Part shown: in pieces, positions 13,343-14,446 of the stretch
How positions within the stretch are numbered: the first letter of the stretch is position 1
Layout: each line of letters starts with the position of its first letter
Assembly: GCA_027068235.1 (NCBI GenBank)
Contig: JAMOUE010000083.1
Span: forward strand, 1-14,446
Direction of reading: 5' to 3'
Length of the DNA stretch: 14,446 bases
Source of the DNA: Deltaproteobacteria bacterium
GTDB lineage: Bacteria; Desulfobacterota; Dissulfuribacteria; Dissulfuribacterales; QOAL01
Program-made: the position numbers and the translations under genes
Notes under the pieces: generated by a model
Told to the model about the DNA's origin: nothing
Databases searched by the model: none
What the model saw: the letters and a program-made list of their open reading frames with translations, nothing else

Positions 13343-14446
13343 ATGAAGTACAAAAATAATCAGCAGAGCCTGCTAATAGTTGATGATAAGCAGGATATGC
13401 TGAAGCTCTTGAGGCAGGTTATAAGTTCAAAGCTGGACTGCCATGTGGATATAGCAAAGTCAGGTTTTGAGGCCATTGAACAGGTCAAGAAAAAGGACCA
13501 TGATGTGGTCCTTACCGATATAAAAATGCCGGATCTTGATGGCCTTTCCCTTATGAAGGAGATTCTTGCCTTTGATCCAACCATATCTGTCATCATCATG
13601 ACAGGTTATGCAACGGTTGAGGGGGCAGTAGAGGCTTTAAAGGAAGGCGCCCTCGACTTTTTTCAAAAACCCTTTGACAACGATATGGTGATACATGCAG
13701 TCAAAAAGGGCTTTGAACGCACCAACCTTTTGCGGGAAAACAGGCGGCTTCAAGAGCAGCTTCACTCTGTAGAAGAACAATATGGATTTGTTGGAAAGTC
13801 AGCAAAGCTCAAAAAGATTCTTGAGCTTATAGCCAGGGTTGCAGATACAGACGTAACCGTCCTGATACGTGGAGAGAGCGGTACTGGTAAAGAGGTGGCG
13901 GCAAGGGCACTTCATCAGATGAGTAAAAGGCGCAACAAGAAGATGATAACCGTCAATTGTCCAGCCCTGCCAGAACACATATTGGAAAGCGAGCTCTTTG
14001 GTTATGTAAAGGGGGCCTTTACTGGTGCAGATACAGATAAGGAAGGGCTTTTCCTGGCAGCCGATGGCTCAACCATACTTCTTGACGAAATTGCCGACAT
14101 TCCACTTTCCATTCAGACTAAACTTTTACGAGTGCTTCAGGAGAAGGAGATTCGCCCTCTCGGTACTACCAAATCCATCAAGGTGGATGTGAGGGTTATA
14201 GCGTCAACAAATCAGGATCTTGAAAAGAAGATAGAGGAGGGGACCTTTAGGGAAGATCTTTTCTACAGGTTGAATGTGGTATCCATAACCATGCCATCTC
14301 TCAAGGAGATTGCAGAAGACATCCCACTTCTTGCCCAGAGTTTCCTTGAAAAATATTCAAAAGAGTATGGTAAAGAAGGCCTGGAGTTTGCCCCAGAAAG
14401 TATCAGGTGTCTGATGCAGCGCGAGTGGAAGGGCAATGTGAGGCAG
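13343..14446 (+). CDS. NtrC-family sigma-54-dependent response regulator; 3' end outside window
   Basis: 368 codons are open to the last base, with no stop. Residues about 8-120 form a CheY-like receiver: acidic pair D14-D15, phospho-acceptor D59 in LTDIKMPD, T87 in IIMTGYAT and K109 in FFQKPF. After a helical linker (about 121-145) comes the sigma-54 AAA+ domain: GESGTGKE Walker A (177-184), GAFTGA sigma-54 contact loop (224-229), ILLDEI Walker B (245-250) and arginine-finger region FREDLFYRLN (302-311). A C-terminal Fis-type DNA-binding domain is expected beyond the window. All catalytic residues look intact. The ATG is fixed by an in-frame TAA at 13337-13339; no Shine-Dalgarno precedes it. 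Its kinase is not in view. Confidence 0.95.
   Translation, partial: MKYKNNQQSLLIVDDKQDMLKLLRQVISSKLDCHVDIAKSGFEAIEQVKKKDHDVVLTDIKMPDLDGLSLMKEILAFDPTISVIIMTGYATVEGAVEALKEGALDFFQKPFDNDMVIHAVKKGFERTNLLRENRRLQEQLHSVEEQYGFVGKSAKLKKILELIARVADTDVTVLIRGESGTGKEVAARALHQMSKRRNKKMITVNCPALPEHILESELFGYVKGAFTGADTDKEGLFLAADGSTILLDEIADIPLSIQTKLLRVLQEKEIRPLGTTKSIKVDVRVIASTNQDLEKKIEEGTFREDLFYRLNVVSITMPSLKEIAEDIPLLAQSFLEKYSKEYGKEGLEFAPESIRCLMQREWKGNVRQ

Overview
This window reads as ordinary chromosome from an anaerobic Gram-negative bacterium, most likely a deltaproteobacterial/Desulfobacterota-type lineage. The reasons are the futalosine (Mqn) menaquinone route, a Tol envelope motor, System II (ResB/CcsA) cytochrome c maturation, duplicated TatA proteins, an NtrC-type sigma-54 activator and moderately AT-leaning DNA. 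This is inference from gene content; nothing here fixes genus or species. I see no insertion sequence, phage gene, CRISPR array, tRNA or rRNA.

Layout. Bases 1-5239 (plus strand) hold the 3' end of mqnB, then mqnD (late steps of the futalosine menaquinone pathway), then tolQ-tolR-tolA/tonB-like (inner-membrane energy transduction to the outer membrane), then a GT39 membrane glycosyltransferase. Bases 10481-5280 (minus strand) form one long tight gene run: tatA1, resB, ccsA, tatA2, a sugar-phosphate nucleotidyltransferase, a DUF374 acyltransferase-like protein, a small winged-helix protein and a CvpA-family membrane protein. It converges on the GT39 gene with only about 40 bp between. A candidate sigma-70 promoter with a perfect TTGACA lies upstream of tatA1, and an imperfect dyad covers its -10. 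Bases 10482-10862 are a 381-bp divergent intergenic region. From 10863 to the right edge (plus strand) come a Ppx/GppA phosphatase overlapping guaB (IMP dehydrogenase) by 38 bp, then a response regulator with a sigma-54 AAA+ domain that runs off the window.

How the parts fit. The left and central blocks serve respiration and the cell envelope: menaquinone synthesis, export of folded (often cofactor-bearing) proteins by Tat, haem attachment to periplasmic cytochromes, outer-membrane energisation and envelope glycan/lipid building. The right block is nucleotide metabolism: a Ppx/GppA enzyme, whose family acts on polyphosphate or pppGpp, is translationally entangled with the committed enzyme of GTP synthesis.

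I did not find a clearly new multi-gene system. The points most worth a second look are two TatA genes bracketing the ResB-CcsA pair under a promoter with an operator-like dyad; two interlocked, wobble-containing inverted repeats between guaB and a regulator gene that has no visible ribosome binding site; and an exact 23-nt in-frame repeat, 150 nt apart, inside guaB.
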